In this document: positions 43,615-55,553 of the stretch, one piece after another
How positions within the stretch are numbered: position 1 is the first letter of the stretch
Layout of the letters: each line of letters opens with the position of its first letter
Assembly: GCA_036320915.1 (NCBI GenBank)
Contig: JAXBDG010000012.1
Span: forward strand, 1,352,501-1,416,500
Direction: 5' to 3'
DNA length: 64,000 nucleotides
DNA from: Linnemannia elongata
Taxonomy: Eukaryota > Mortierellomycota > Mortierellomycetes > Mortierellales > Mortierellaceae
Made by a program: the position numbers and the translations under genes
The notes under the pieces: model-generated
Seen by the model: only the letters and a program-made list of their open reading frames with translations
The model's database searches: none
Told to the model about the DNA's origin: nothing

Positions 43615-44818
43615 ATGTCGGCTGATCTTACCTGGTAAGCAACGAGGACCTTTTTCCAACTCCCACCGCCGTCGCTCGATACTCAAAGGAAAGTGCGGGA
43701 AACAACCAGACGCTAACCGCTTCAATTGCTTCGTACCATCTATGACACTACTAGGCTCCTTATCAAGAACAACAACTCGTTCCTCGTCAAGCGTTCGGGT
43801 GTCCAGTTCTCCTCGGAGGCTGGTAACTTGTTGAACAAGAACTCCTTCAAGTACTCTGGCATTGCCAACAAGAAGGTACACTATCTCGACGACGACAACG
43901 TCTTATTCAAGGATCATTGGGACATACGACACCATACGACGAGCTGGAGGATTTTATGGTCTACAGTGATTTAGGGCATCTGTTTTGGACACGTATGGAC
44001 GCGAGTAGAACCAATTGGCGTTATTTTCTCAAGGAACTGTCAATCACTTTTGGACAAAGGAGCTTTCAATGGCTTTTGAGCAAGAGGAATACAACTCGGA
44101 CAAAGGGAAAAGAAGCACAGGCTAACCTGCTTCTTTAAATCTCCTTATTGACAAAATAGACCGTCGATATCTCCGCTGCTGCCTCCGGCCGTGGTGTCGT
44201 TGTCGCCACCCCCAAGACCAAGGTCACCCTCACCAAGGGTATCCGCAAGTCTGCCCGCTCCGTCGCTGGTCTCACCCGTGCCGGTTACCGCGCTGACCTC
44301 CGCATGGTATGTTTTCAGTTCTTAATTTCTACGTCGCACGCGACAACTCCTTTTGCTCCTCTGTCCTTGACTTCCAACATTTGCTTTATCCACACAACAA
44401 CCATACAAACAACCATCACCAGCAAAGTGCTAGAACCCAGCAGATTCATTTAACATGAAGACTGGGCGTACATTATTTGCAAGAGTACACCTCTGGCTCG
44501 TTTCTTCAAAAGAAGGAAGGGCACCGGCCAACTGTTCTGCAAACCTATCAAACAATGAATTCTTTCTCGCTATTCAAAGTTTTGCGACTGCAACTTGGGA
44601 ACATCTCTCCTTTCTCCATTCACCTCCTTTCCTCTTCTCTCCTCTACCTTTTTGGTTGACGCGATGAAAAACTCTTGGCTAACGAAAATATCATATTGAT
44701 GAAACATCAAACGAAATAGGCTGCTCTTGCCCGCGTCGCCGCTGTCCTCGCCACCCAGAAGCCCGTCAAGGCTGCCCCCAAGAAGGCTGGCAAGGGTATC
44801 CGTGCCACCAAGGCTTAA
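43615..44818 (+). CDS. Large-subunit ribosomal protein eL28
   Basis: Four exons: 43615-43634, 43755-43875, 44160-44306, 44720-44818, 128 residues, phases consistent. The first exon is only 20 nt (MSADLTW, splitting the Trp codon). [37 protein letters not shown] and [15 protein letters not shown] are the conserved eL28 blocks; the C-terminus is Lys/Ala-rich. eL28 is a 60S subunit protein present in most fungi but lost from Saccharomyces. Introns of 284 and 413 bases are long for this window; I found no clear snoRNA boxes in them. AATAAA at 44891-44896. Confidence 0.93.
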
Positions 44819-46931
<2,113 letters not shown>

Positions 46932-47218
46932 ATTACTCGCCCTTCTTTCGTCTCTTACAAAAACAAATACAGGAAAGAATTACTTGTTCTCCCCTCTTCT
47001 TTTCTCTTTTCTTTTTGAACTTGCCGCCTACTCCGGATGTTGTCGATTACCCTTGTTTTTGTTGTTTCCCCTTTGGTGAGGAGTCGATGATAACACACGG
47101 CGTTTCGCAATAAACGTTAAAAACAATCTGCAAAAAAAAACCAAAAACGGACACGAGGATATAATGAAATTGCACAGACGCCATTGTAAAGCGGGTATTG
47201 TTATTTTGGTTACACGAT

Positions 47219-48787
47219 CTATCCTAAGGACGACATGGTGGCTGGCAACTGGCTCTCTGGCGTGTTTGGCGGCGGAGACGGTTCCTGCAATTGACGCACT
47301 CGCGCATGCCCACCACCCCCAAAAACATTTCGTCCTCCTCTTACTTCATGCGCAGGAGTAATAGCAGCAGGATAGACCTGCATGGGATCAAACGACATCG
47401 ACCTACGACTAGGTCCCATCGAAAGTGGCCCCACCCCAGTTCCAACCCCAGCACTACCCGCTTCTTTTCCCGTCGCCAACTGCTCGATCCGATGAAACGT
47501 TCCCGGTCGTCTCGACTGACTCATCCGATTCATAAACTCATGGTCCTGTGCCCGGTCCCGGTCAAGCACCATCTTTTCTGCAACACTCAAACGGCGCCCG
47601 TTGCCGCTCCAAGATACTGTCGAGTGGGCGCTGTTCTGACTGCTGGCGCTGCCTTTACGCCCGCCCCCTCGGCTTGGCCCTGTATGACCTACTGCTCGTG
47701 GTGTACTCAGGCCTGATAGGTAGTTTGTTGAGAGGTACTCGGTGCACTTTTCCGTCCCTCCTGCTATTGCTCCTGCTCCCTCTGCAGTCTCTGGATATCC
47801 ACCATTGTATGGCTGGTAATGGGTCTCATCCTCACCGCCTCCACCACTGCTGCTACAGCCATGAGTTTTGCGCCAACACATGAACAGTAACACAAACGCA
47901 ATGATGACGACTAGGACCACAATTGCAAAGATCCAATGTAAGTGTCTCTTCTGCTGTTCAACGGGTGGGTGTCTGTTCTGGTCAGCGTCCGGCCTCGGAT
48001 ACGCGCGGATATAGTTGATGCACTTTGGGGGTTGGTCCAATTTCCCGATCTCGTAATCGCACACCAGTCCGAAGGGCTCGTTTCCTGCTCCTCGTGTGTT
48101 GTTGCTCTGCTCAGGCTCGTCGCTCATGTTGATATTGTAAGGCGTACTACTGTTGAACGACCGAGGCGGGTTATAACATTCATCATTCCCCGCACAGATA
48201 TCCCCATACCCCAATACGGGCACACACCAACCATCGACACAACGCTCCATCGGGTTCTTGCAAGTACTGACACCCCTCAATATCGCGGCCGGGTCTTCCG
48301 AGATCAAGATGGTCGAGGTTCGATAATAAGCGTCATGTCGCTTCAAAGCCAATATCAGAATCTCTTGATGGGTTGAGTTGGAGACTGGAACTGGGAGCGG
48401 GAGACAGGTAGCATTGGAGAGGAGGAGTTGAGAAGGGGAAGGGTTTAAGAAGGCAATGTTGAGGTTGGAGGTGATTATCCATCCGGAGGTAGTTGTTGAG
48501 GTCGGGTGGCATTGGAGAGTTGTTGAAGTGACGAAACAGGATTGACCGGTTGGGCACCAGGATTTCTCGAGTTCGATGTTGCATAGGGTTGGGGTTGTTG
48601 GTTTTGTAAAGGAGGAGGAGGAGGAGGAGGAGGGTGCAGAAGGGCGAGGTTGTTGTGGTTGTGGCTGTGGTTGTGGTTGGCCGGATGTTGTGGTGAGTAG
48701 GGTGATGAGAAGGAGGAGGAGTATTAGTAGGTTGTGAGTTGTCGAAAGTTGGCGATGACTAGCGAGGATCGACTGTACCCCCGCCAT
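47219..48787 (-). CDS. Single-pass membrane protein with cysteine-containing ectodomain
   Basis: Single exon, 522 residues from ATG 48787 (an upstream in-frame TTG is less likely). Signal peptide HNLLILLLLLITLLTTTSG (~19-37), then a Gln/Pro/Ser-rich segment and an ectodomain with about 12 Cys (CNIELEKSWCPTGQSCF, CKNPMERCVDGWC, CAGNDECYNPP) and N-glycosylation sites. One membrane segment WIFAIVVLVVIIAFVLLFMCW (~285-305) is followed by a ~215-residue Gly/Ser/Arg-rich cytoplasmic tail. The cysteine part resembles EGF-like or Dickkopf-like repeats of Mortierella-type surface proteins. Function unknown; it converges on the ubiquitin-eL40 gene (287 bases apart). Confidence 0.8.
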   Translation of the reverse strand: MAGVQSILASHRQLSTTHNLLILLLLLITLLTTTSGQPQPQPQPQQPRPSAPSSSSSSSFTKPTTPTLCNIELEKSWCPTGQSCFVTSTTLQCHPTSTTTSGWIITSNLNIAFLNPSPSQLLLSNATCLPLPVPVSNSTHQEILILALKRHDAYYRTSTILISEDPAAILRGVSTCKNPMERCVDGWCVPVLGYGDICAGNDECYNPPRSFNSSTPYNINMSDEPEQSNNTRGAGNEPFGLVCDYEIGKLDQPPKCINYIRAYPRPDADQNRHPPVEQQKRHLHWIFAIVVLVVIIAFVLLFMCWRKTHGCSSSGGGGEDETHYQPYNGGYPETAEGAGAIAGGTEKCTEYLSTNYLSGLSTPRAVGHTGPSRGGGRKGSASSQNSAHSTVSWSGNGRRLSVAEKMVLDRDRAQDHEFMNRMSQSRRPGTFHRIEQLATGKEAGSAGVGTGVGPLSMGPSRRSMSFDPMQVYPAAITPAHEVRGGRNVFGGGGHARVRQLQEPSPPPNTPESQLPATMSSLG

Positions 48788-49587
48788 CGTAATCAATTAT
48801 GCAAAAAGTAATAAAAGGCTGTGGCGTGTTCGTGAGAAAAAAAAGGGGGAAGAATGTTCAAAAGGCAATTGTATATGAGAGGGAGGGAGGGAGGAGAAAG
48901 AAGGGGACGGATGTAAAGGAAAGAAACGAAAAAAGGAATGGTGGTGACACAAACATTGAAGAGAAAGAAGGAAGAGGCTGGTCTCCGGGATGTTCATAAA
49001 CACTGGGCACCCTCGATTCAAAAAAAAATGAGTGGTGGGGATAGGGAGAGGGGCAGAGCAACGAAACCCGCTAGGTGGGTGCTGGTAACACATTATTATC
49101 ATGTCTCACTAATTTTTTTTTGATTTGTATGGTTAGGTTTAGCTATCGTGAGTGGGTGGATCAACGCCACTGGAATTCAGTTTCTAAGTAATTAATTAAT
49201 GCTCCACATAACTGGTCATTCGTTTTGCGATTTCGATTTTTTTTTTTTTTTCGCGAAAAGCTCATCCCCTAACGTTGCGATCAACCCTGCATCCATCCCT
49301 CGCAGACCTTATATTATTATTTCTGTCCTATTGCTCCCTCACCGTCGTTGGCGTCAGAGGAGTCTATCACAAACAAACGCGCATTAAAAAGTCTTTGAAG
49401 TCGGTTTGATCAAACAAATTAAAAAACAGGACTTTATCTACCTTCTTTCACTTTTAGGGCATTCATCTACTAAACTTTCCATCGCTCCCTCCATCACCTT
49501 TAACGATACCGCAAGCAGTACAAATCAATAAGAACGAGTCAAACGAATTCCCCTCGCAACTTTCGCCAACGCTACCTAACAACCTAT
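48788..49587. other. Intergenic spacer, purine-rich on plus strand
   Basis: 48840-48980 is GA-rich (CT-rich on the gene strand), the promoter side of the membrane protein gene. No other feature supported. Confidence 0.5.
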
Positions 49588-49653
49588 TCACATCGAAGAA
49601 TCAAAAATCAACGTCACCATGATCGCTCTGCTGCCACCAGGCAGTTATCCTTT
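49588..49653 (-). pseudogene. LSU rRNA fragment (f)
   Basis: CACATCGAAGAATCAAAAATC, then CTGCTGCCACCAGGCAGTTATCC: a diverged ~65-base match to the GACATCGAAGGATCAAAAA ... CAAGCCAGTTATCC part of copies (b) and (e). Confidence 0.65.
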
Positions 49654-50267
49654 ACTTGTGCCTCAGTTGACAGTATAGCCTGGAATGCCACACTCCACAC
49701 TTGCGCGTAGTTCCAATTTTCTGCGAGTCTTTCTGGTCGCCACGTTCCCTACTAGCTCCTAGGATCCTAATGCCCGGTACGCTTCAGCCGTCCGACCAGC
49801 TCCCCTAGACTCTGGCCGCTCCCATCTAGGACTCTCTCTCGAGAGGCTCTGTGCTCTACCGAGCCCGCGATGAAGACCCTCCTGTGCCTGGCGGAACCGC
49901 ACCTCTACATAGATTGCTAGCCTTACTTAGAATCCCCTTTCAGTTACTTTCTGTTCACATTCATAAACTTATCTTTTTCCTATATATATTCCTTGCGTAT
50001 TCTTGATGTCCATTACTGCTGGACATCCATCTACCTAACCCTTCTCTTCTCCTCTACCTCCTTGGGCTCTCTATCCTAGGGCTATCTCCTTTCTCTCCTC
50101 TGTCTTCACCTGGTTACATCGTTGATCACTCGTGCTGCACCCTCCCCAATAACAGTCAAACGATTCGCCTCACAACCGAACACGAAACATCCAGAGAGCG
50201 TTGAACAAAACAGGGGCAAAGTGATTCCTACTTAAAGCTGGCAACCTGAGGCGAAACTTAGCAAAAG
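49654..50267. other. Unassigned sequence between LSU fragments
   Basis: 49700-49920 is GC-richer than its surroundings and has ordered C-rich blocks (CTCCTAGGATCC, CTCTCTCGAGAGG, GCCTGGCGGAACCGCACC) but no open frame. It may be a relic of a structured repeat; not identified. Confidence 0.35.
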
Positions 50268-50410
50268 AGTGATAGCGTCGGGTCACTGCATGCTCAGGCA
50301 AGTCCAAACACCAATTATGGACAATCCAACGCTTACTGAATTCTACTTCAGTGTGATAGGAAGAGTCGACATCAAAAGATCAAAATGCAGCACCTCTATG
50401 AACGCTTATT
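50268..50410 (-). pseudogene. LSU rRNA fragment (g) with internal deletion
   Basis: GATAGCGTCGGGTCACTGCATGCTCAGGC..CCAATTAT joins directly to GGACAATCCAACGCTTACTGAATTCTACTTCAGT. In copy (b) these blocks are separated by ~140 bases, so a deletion joined them. Confidence 0.75.
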
Positions 50411-50435
50411 CTACCCAATCAGAAATATTTATAGT

Positions 50436-50474
50436 TCAACGTGTTGTGGGTTCAAATCCCACCATGACCAACAA
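50436..50474 (+). other. tRNA-like T-arm and acceptor 3' strand (half tRNA relic)
   Basis: GTGGG-TTCAAAT-CCCAC forms a perfect 5-bp T stem with a 7-base loop, followed by CATGACCA, which could be the 3' acceptor strand plus discriminator. I find no D arm, anticodon arm or matching 5' acceptor upstream, so it is at most a 3' half. Confidence 0.3.
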
Positions 50475-50854
50475 TTAATACCCCAAATGAGTGGCAGTAG
50501 TGAGTCAACTTCTGCTGTAAGGTCAACGCATTAGTTGTGACGTTGGTGGTTGTAAGTCTTCGGAGACAAGTGGTTTATTTTTTGAGATGAGAGCGGCGCG
50601 CCAGTTGAGCCTAGTGAATGGTCCGATCGTGCCTTGTGGAGTGTCTGATGGGTATGCAGCAGTGCGGCGGCGGCGGACAGAAAATGAGACTTTCAAAATT
50701 TACCTGATTGTAAGTACTTGGACGTAGCAGGGCGCAGTGCGCCAAGACGTGAGGGTTGTCTCGGAGGAATCTTTCCTCATGATCTCTCTTCATCCTTCTC
50801 CAACTTCCATCTTCCATCGTTTGACGCTCTCCTCCTTACCATCCCCATTCTACA

Positions 50855-53155
50855 ATGACTACGGATGAAGCTGCATCAGCATCCTCCCCAGCTTTGTCTC
50901 CAACACCCCAGCTCAACTTTGCTTGTCTCGAGGTCGTGCTTCGCTACGTCGACGACCACCGCACTCTATTTGCGTGTTTAACCCTGAGCAAGGACGTATT
51001 CCGAATCGCGGTCAAGAAGCTCTACGCGTCGCTCTTCACCTTCAAGCATCAGTCCAAAAAGTCGGTCGAGCGCTGCCTACACCTCATCGCCTCGGTATCC
51101 CCTTACAAGAACGATAGCATTGTGCAAGCACTGGAGAATGCCTATGGCCTCACTAAACGCACGATCGAGCCAGGCACTCAGCCCTATGCCGACTATCTCT
51201 CTTTCGTCCACGACCTCAGCTTTGTTATACCTGCTGTCGACATTATCCTGCTGATGCCCCCCTCGTACAATTCCGTCAGGCTGCTCGAGCCCTCCAACCT
51301 GAAAGGTCCCATTGCATGGGCGATCGGTGGCCACCGCCTTTCCGAGATCGAGGTCCTCTCGCTCAGCGGGGTCACCGATGTACGGTTTGTCAATCGCGTC
51401 AAGCAACTGACAGCGCTCAAGCGGATCGTGATTCATCCATCGTCCATGGGCTCCTGGCATAGCGTACACACCTTTGTCCAGCGATATGTGGCGGCCCACG
51501 GCGAAGCTGGACGACGACTCGTGCTGGATGTCCGAGACAACAGTGTGCTGCCCAGCCAGATGGCCCAGACCTTTGCCTTGCTTTGTCCACCTCGCGGCGA
51601 AAGAGCTGCCCCTTACCAACTCGACACCTTCAACCTGGCACCCTATGCAGGTCACATTGACACTGTGGATTTTGGGGCCGTAAAGCGCGTCGCCATATTG
51701 CTGACGAGTAAGGAGGACACCAGGCTCTGGGCCAAGGTGCTGCCCAAGTGCACGAATCTCGAGACTCTGTCGGTGAACACGGTGGACAAGGGCTATCACC
51801 AACATCTGAGGCCAGTAGGCGCGGTGTATGCTTGGGCCTCCAACATACTGGACTGGCCTGTCATGGTGCCGGCACCTTTGATCCCGCTCAAGAAGTTGGA
51901 CATCCGCAGGCTAGACAGTCGTGGCCAAGCCTTTGTCAACGCCGCTCTGGAGCGCTTTGCATGCACTCTTGAAACCGTCAACATTGATACCGTCGATGGC
52001 CACATAAGCTACTCGAGGTCCTGCTTTCCCCCCAAGCCGCGGCACGCTGACATCCTCTCGTACAGGATCGCCAACATACCTGGCCTCGAGTTCCCCAATT
52101 TGCGCCGGCTCTCGGTTAATGCCTACCATCCTTTGGACATCTCACTCGACCCAAGATGTTTGCCAGTCATGCCACGATTGGAGGAGTTAAGCCTGGTCCA
52201 GAACGACAAACAGGCGTACGATATCAGGGAACGACGCACCAACTCCACGGTCGTGCCATCTGATGAAACTTCATGGCCTTCCGGATACCAGTTGCCCAAC
52301 CTCCGTCATTTGCGCATGATGGGCCTGTTCACGCTGGAGTTCCATCCTGACTGCCTCCGGTCTATGCCCTTGCTGGAGAAACTCACGCTGGAATGGGTCC
52401 CCAAGCACATTGAAGGACAAGCAGCAACAGGCTGGCTCAATCAAGAACTGTGGACATGGAATGATGCCGACGAAGGCTGGGTATTTCCGGCCCTCAAATG
52501 CTTCAAGGTCTCCGGCTCGATGCTGTCCATGTTCAAGTGGCCGGTGCTGCGACGCATGCCCAAGCTACGGGAGCTCACACTCTCACACTATCAGTCTGTC
52601 CAGACCTTGATGACACTACTAGATGGGCTTCATCGTTACGACGACAACAACGACAACAGCGACAACAGCCACAGCAGCAGTAACAGTATAGCATCCATCC
52701 ACCCCTCCCTCGAGTCCTTGACTATCACCGTCGGTGGCAACCTGTCCTTCGACCATTGGAACGTCCTTCTAGGTGGCGACACCACCACATTTAATTTTCC
52801 CGGTCTCAAAAAGCTGACTCTGTTCAGTTTCCAAGGCCGGTTCGACGACGCCGTGATCCGATCCGTAGCAGCCCGTCATCCGGCCCTGGAAAATCTCGAG
52901 ATTATGCGGTCGTCGACTTACTTCTACTGGGACGAGGGCTACCATTATCGACTAGCCACATACGGCTCCGACAACAGCTACGGCAGCAGATTCAGCAGTT
53001 ATGCAGATGACCAGACAAGGCGGGACGATCTGGAGACGATGCAGAGTGGAAATGTAGATGAGAGTGTCTTAAAGAGCTTACCGCGCGCGAACGTGCTGGC
53101 GGTAAACCTCGACCGCAACCGGTTCTGGGTCCTTAAGGCAGGCAAGAAGATGTGA
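50855..53155 (+). CDS. F-box-like / leucine-rich repeat protein
   Basis: Single exon, 766 residues. Residues ~20-60 (LNFACLEVVLRYVDDHRTLFACLTLSKDVFRIAVKKLYASL, split here as L-N-F-A..) have the F-box pattern of a leucine/proline-poor helical start followed by CLTLSKDV and a basic-aromatic end. LRR-like segments follow (LSEIEVLSLSGVTDVRF, LEELSLVQN, LRHLRMMGLFTLEF, LEKLTLEW, LRELTLSHY, LKKLTLFSF, LENLEIM). A poly-Asp/Asn/Ser insert lies near residue 595-610. Such proteins are substrate adaptors of SCF ubiquitin ligases and form a large family in these fungi. ATG 50855 is the first in frame; the C-terminus reads VLAVNLDRNRFWVLKAGKKM. Confidence 0.7.
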   Translation: MTTDEAASASSPALSPTPQLNFACLEVVLRYVDDHRTLFACLTLSKDVFRIAVKKLYASLFTFKHQSKKSVERCLHLIASVSPYKNDSIVQALENAYGLTKRTIEPGTQPYADYLSFVHDLSFVIPAVDIILLMPPSYNSVRLLEPSNLKGPIAWAIGGHRLSEIEVLSLSGVTDVRFVNRVKQLTALKRIVIHPSSMGSWHSVHTFVQRYVAAHGEAGRRLVLDVRDNSVLPSQMAQTFALLCPPRGERAAPYQLDTFNLAPYAGHIDTVDFGAVKRVAILLTSKEDTRLWAKVLPKCTNLETLSVNTVDKGYHQHLRPVGAVYAWASNILDWPVMVPAPLIPLKKLDIRRLDSRGQAFVNAALERFACTLETVNIDTVDGHISYSRSCFPPKPRHADILSYRIANIPGLEFPNLRRLSVNAYHPLDISLDPRCLPVMPRLEELSLVQNDKQAYDIRERRTNSTVVPSDETSWPSGYQLPNLRHLRMMGLFTLEFHPDCLRSMPLLEKLTLEWVPKHIEGQAATGWLNQELWTWNDADEGWVFPALKCFKVSGSMLSMFKWPVLRRMPKLRELTLSHYQSVQTLMTLLDGLHRYDDNNDNSDNSHSSSNSIASIHPSLESLTITVGGNLSFDHWNVLLGGDTTTFNFPGLKKLTLFSFQGRFDDAVIRSVAARHPALENLEIMRSSTYFYWDEGYHYRLATYGSDNSYGSRFSSYADDQTRRDDLETMQSGNVDESVLKSLPRANVLAVNLDRNRFWVLKAGKKM

Positions 53156-53493
53156 GGAGCGCGCTTTATATAGGTTGGGTAGTAAGAAGCCCAGTGCTAG
53201 CCGTTTCTCTTTCTTGTTTTGACAAGCCTTTCGAAATGCATTTTATGGGGAAGAACTTAACTATTAATATTGATGGCGCTGGCGAGGATTGTAGGATCAA
53301 ACCATCGACCATAGTTTTCCTGTAGTTTGTAAGGATGAACTTTACGTACGTGAAGGAAAGCGAGTATAGGTAGGATTCTTATTAAATAAATTTACCTTAA
53401 AGTATTCTACATGATTGATCATAAATGTTCCTACCGGCCCCCAGATTCCTGTCAACCATTCACTTGATTCGTAACCTCATTTATTACCAATTA

Positions 53494-53529
<36 letters not shown>
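53156..53529. other. 3' region of the F-box gene, with T30 tract
   Basis: AT-rich, with AATAAA-like sequence near 53385 and a T30 run (53496-53525) directly against the MITE. Confidence 0.5.
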
Positions 53530-53532
<3 letters not shown>

Positions 53533-53808
53533 CTATGGTGGGTTACTTCCTCGATCCTGTATGACCTTGTATCAAAGGTTAGAGTTTCTACTCAAAGTCT
53601 TTGTATTTGACCTATATGCATAATTTCAAAGGGGTTTAGAATGGAACGAGCTTTGTAAACGTGAGCTTGCGGTACAATAAAAATAGGTCGTTCTATGCTA
53701 AATCCCTGTGAAATTATGCATATTGGTCAAATACAGAAGACTTTGAGTAGAAACTCTAACCTTTGATACAAGGTCATACAGGATCGAGGAAGTAACTCAC
53801 CATAGTTT
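53530..53808. mobile_element. Foldback MITE with ~120-bp terminal inverted repeats
   Basis: 53530-53649 and 53688-53808 are inverse complements over 120/121 bases with roughly ten differences, around a 38-base centre. The ends are AAACTATGG and CCATAGTTT. The element is 279 bp with no coding capacity, as expected for a MITE. The left end abuts T30/A-rich sequence, so the exact target duplication (possibly AAA or TTAA) cannot be set. Confidence 0.85.
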
Positions 53809-54666
53809 AAAGGTGGCTAGAATCTATGGAAAATCTTGCAAGTTGAAAAAAGAAAGTCCGTCATGCATGTATATCGTTTAATTGATCATTGCGATTCCTG
53901 CATTTCAATTTCAGCCATGATCCGATGTCGGTCCATGCAAAGAAGCATTTGGTAATGAATGGAGTTACGAATCAAGACAATGAAGGACAGGAATCTGGTG
54001 AATGAGCATTTCAAAAAAAAAGCCGGAATCACGATTCGAATGAACAGTTTTGTGGAGCACCTTTGATCAAATCTCTGGAGTGATAGGTGCAGAGGAAGTC
54101 AGGGGCATGACGCGCTGAGTTGTTTAAGATGAGTGAAATGACGAGTAAGGAGTTGCTTTTATTATCTTGTGACTGATCAGTATTATATAGTACCTGAATC
54201 AGAACCAAGCAGGCGGCCTTATCCACCTCGTCATGTACAAAAGAAAAGAATGTGAATCCTCAAGCAGGATTCATACCTATCCATAACAATGCGCTGTTGG
54301 CGAAGTGGATATGGAGGGCGAAGACCATTGACTAGTGACTGGAAAAAGTACTGAGTTCCATTGCCATTGATTAGGAGATATGAATACGTGGATGCGATAG
54401 ACTTAAGTTTACTATGTCCAAATGAACATTACTTTGCGATGTGATGCCAATCCAAGTAGATTAGCACGATGTTCTTGGTTGTCCTCTGGAGTTCAAGTAG
54501 GTGCTAAAGGATCAAGAGCTTGCTGAGTAGCGTTGAGTATAATGACACCACATGGCCTGCTGTCCTTGAGGCGCTCTGGCATGTCATAACTCATCATTGG
54601 CCATCGCATGTCAGGTGTCGACATTGTGGTCGACGGGAGGCTGAAGAGCCCTGGCGATAGATTTCT
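53809..54666. other. Intergenic spacer
   Basis: AT-rich; no supported gene or repeat. Confidence 0.4.
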
Positions 54667-55346
54667 TCAGTCCAGTGATTCTGGTCTTGGGAAGATCGTT
54701 GTCGAGAGAGTCCCCGAAGATGAAAGCCGAGCGTCGCAGGCCCAATCGGAAGTGTGCCCAGTGGTCTGGCTGGCAGTAGCAGGGATTAGGTGCTCGCAGT
54801 CACTTGGTGTGTTGCAGATGCAATGGTCGTTGCACTTGACGTGATTCTTGTTCTTCTTGAATCTACCGCATTTTTTTGTGGCAACCGCAGCCCTGTCGTC
54901 CTTGCAGTCCTCGACCTCATAGAGAGTCTTTCTAGGGTATCGGTAAGTAAGACAGTTGATGTAAAAGACGTGAATGTGAAAGTAGGGCCATGCGGAGCTA
55001 TCGTCGTTGCTGGTGACCATGATACTCAGATCTATAGTGAAGTTGAAGATGCTGCCGGTGGTGTTGTATAAGCAGTCAAATCCATCTATATATGCGTTCA
55101 TATAGGAATGGTCTAGTCAATGCCCTTGGTGAAGTAGGATGTCGCCGGGGTCATTTGAGTCGATGGCAAGATGGTGTTCAGGCAAGCGACATGGTTGTTG
55201 TTGAGATCCTGGAGTTGAGCCACTAAGATTGGGTGATAATTTTCGAGGATGGAGGGCACCCACTCAGCGAATTGCTTGAACTGCTCTTTTTGGCCGTCCA
55301 AAGTGCCATAGACGCCTCTGAGGAACTCGGGAGAGGCAACAGACAA
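54667..55346 (-). pseudogene. Hypothetical protein in two frames
   Basis: 55346-55113 (FLRGVYGTLDGQKEQFKQFA ... ATSYFTKGID) ends at a TAG. 55101-54667 starts 11 bases later in another frame (MNAYIDGFDCLYNTTGSIFN) and includes a Cys-rich part (KKCGRFKKN, CNDHCICNTPSDCEH). Both have protein-like composition and may be one gene with a frameshift or a missed intron. Family not recognised. Confidence 0.35.
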
Positions 55347-55379
55347 TGCTGTAGGTGACTTGGGATATTGAATAGCATT

Positions 55380-55435
55380 GACGGCTCATGAAGGATCCTA
55401 GACTGCGTATCATTTCCTAAAACAGGCAGAAGGTG
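55380..55435 (-). pseudogene. Crinkler NTPase-region relic
   Basis: On the minus strand it reads LF*EMIRSLGSFMS, matching LFQDMMRSLGPFMS of the Crinkler at 2548-5517 (nucleotides near 4060-4115), with a stop in place of Gln. About 50 bases align at high identity. It lies 120 bases beyond the 3' end of the intact Crinkler gene. Confidence 0.6.
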
Positions 55436-55553
55436 CATAAACTGATACATGGACAAAGAGCGCTGTCGTTGAGAATTTACTGAAACCTCAATGTCTCCAC
55501 CTTCTAATCGCTATAGTAGGGCTAAAATGAAGACAAAAGGAGCGTAAACGTCT

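Noticed and set aside
49700..49920. 5S rRNA gene in the GC-richer block
   Set aside because: The conserved 5S blocks (GATCTG..CAGTTAAGC, GGGTGACC) are absent.
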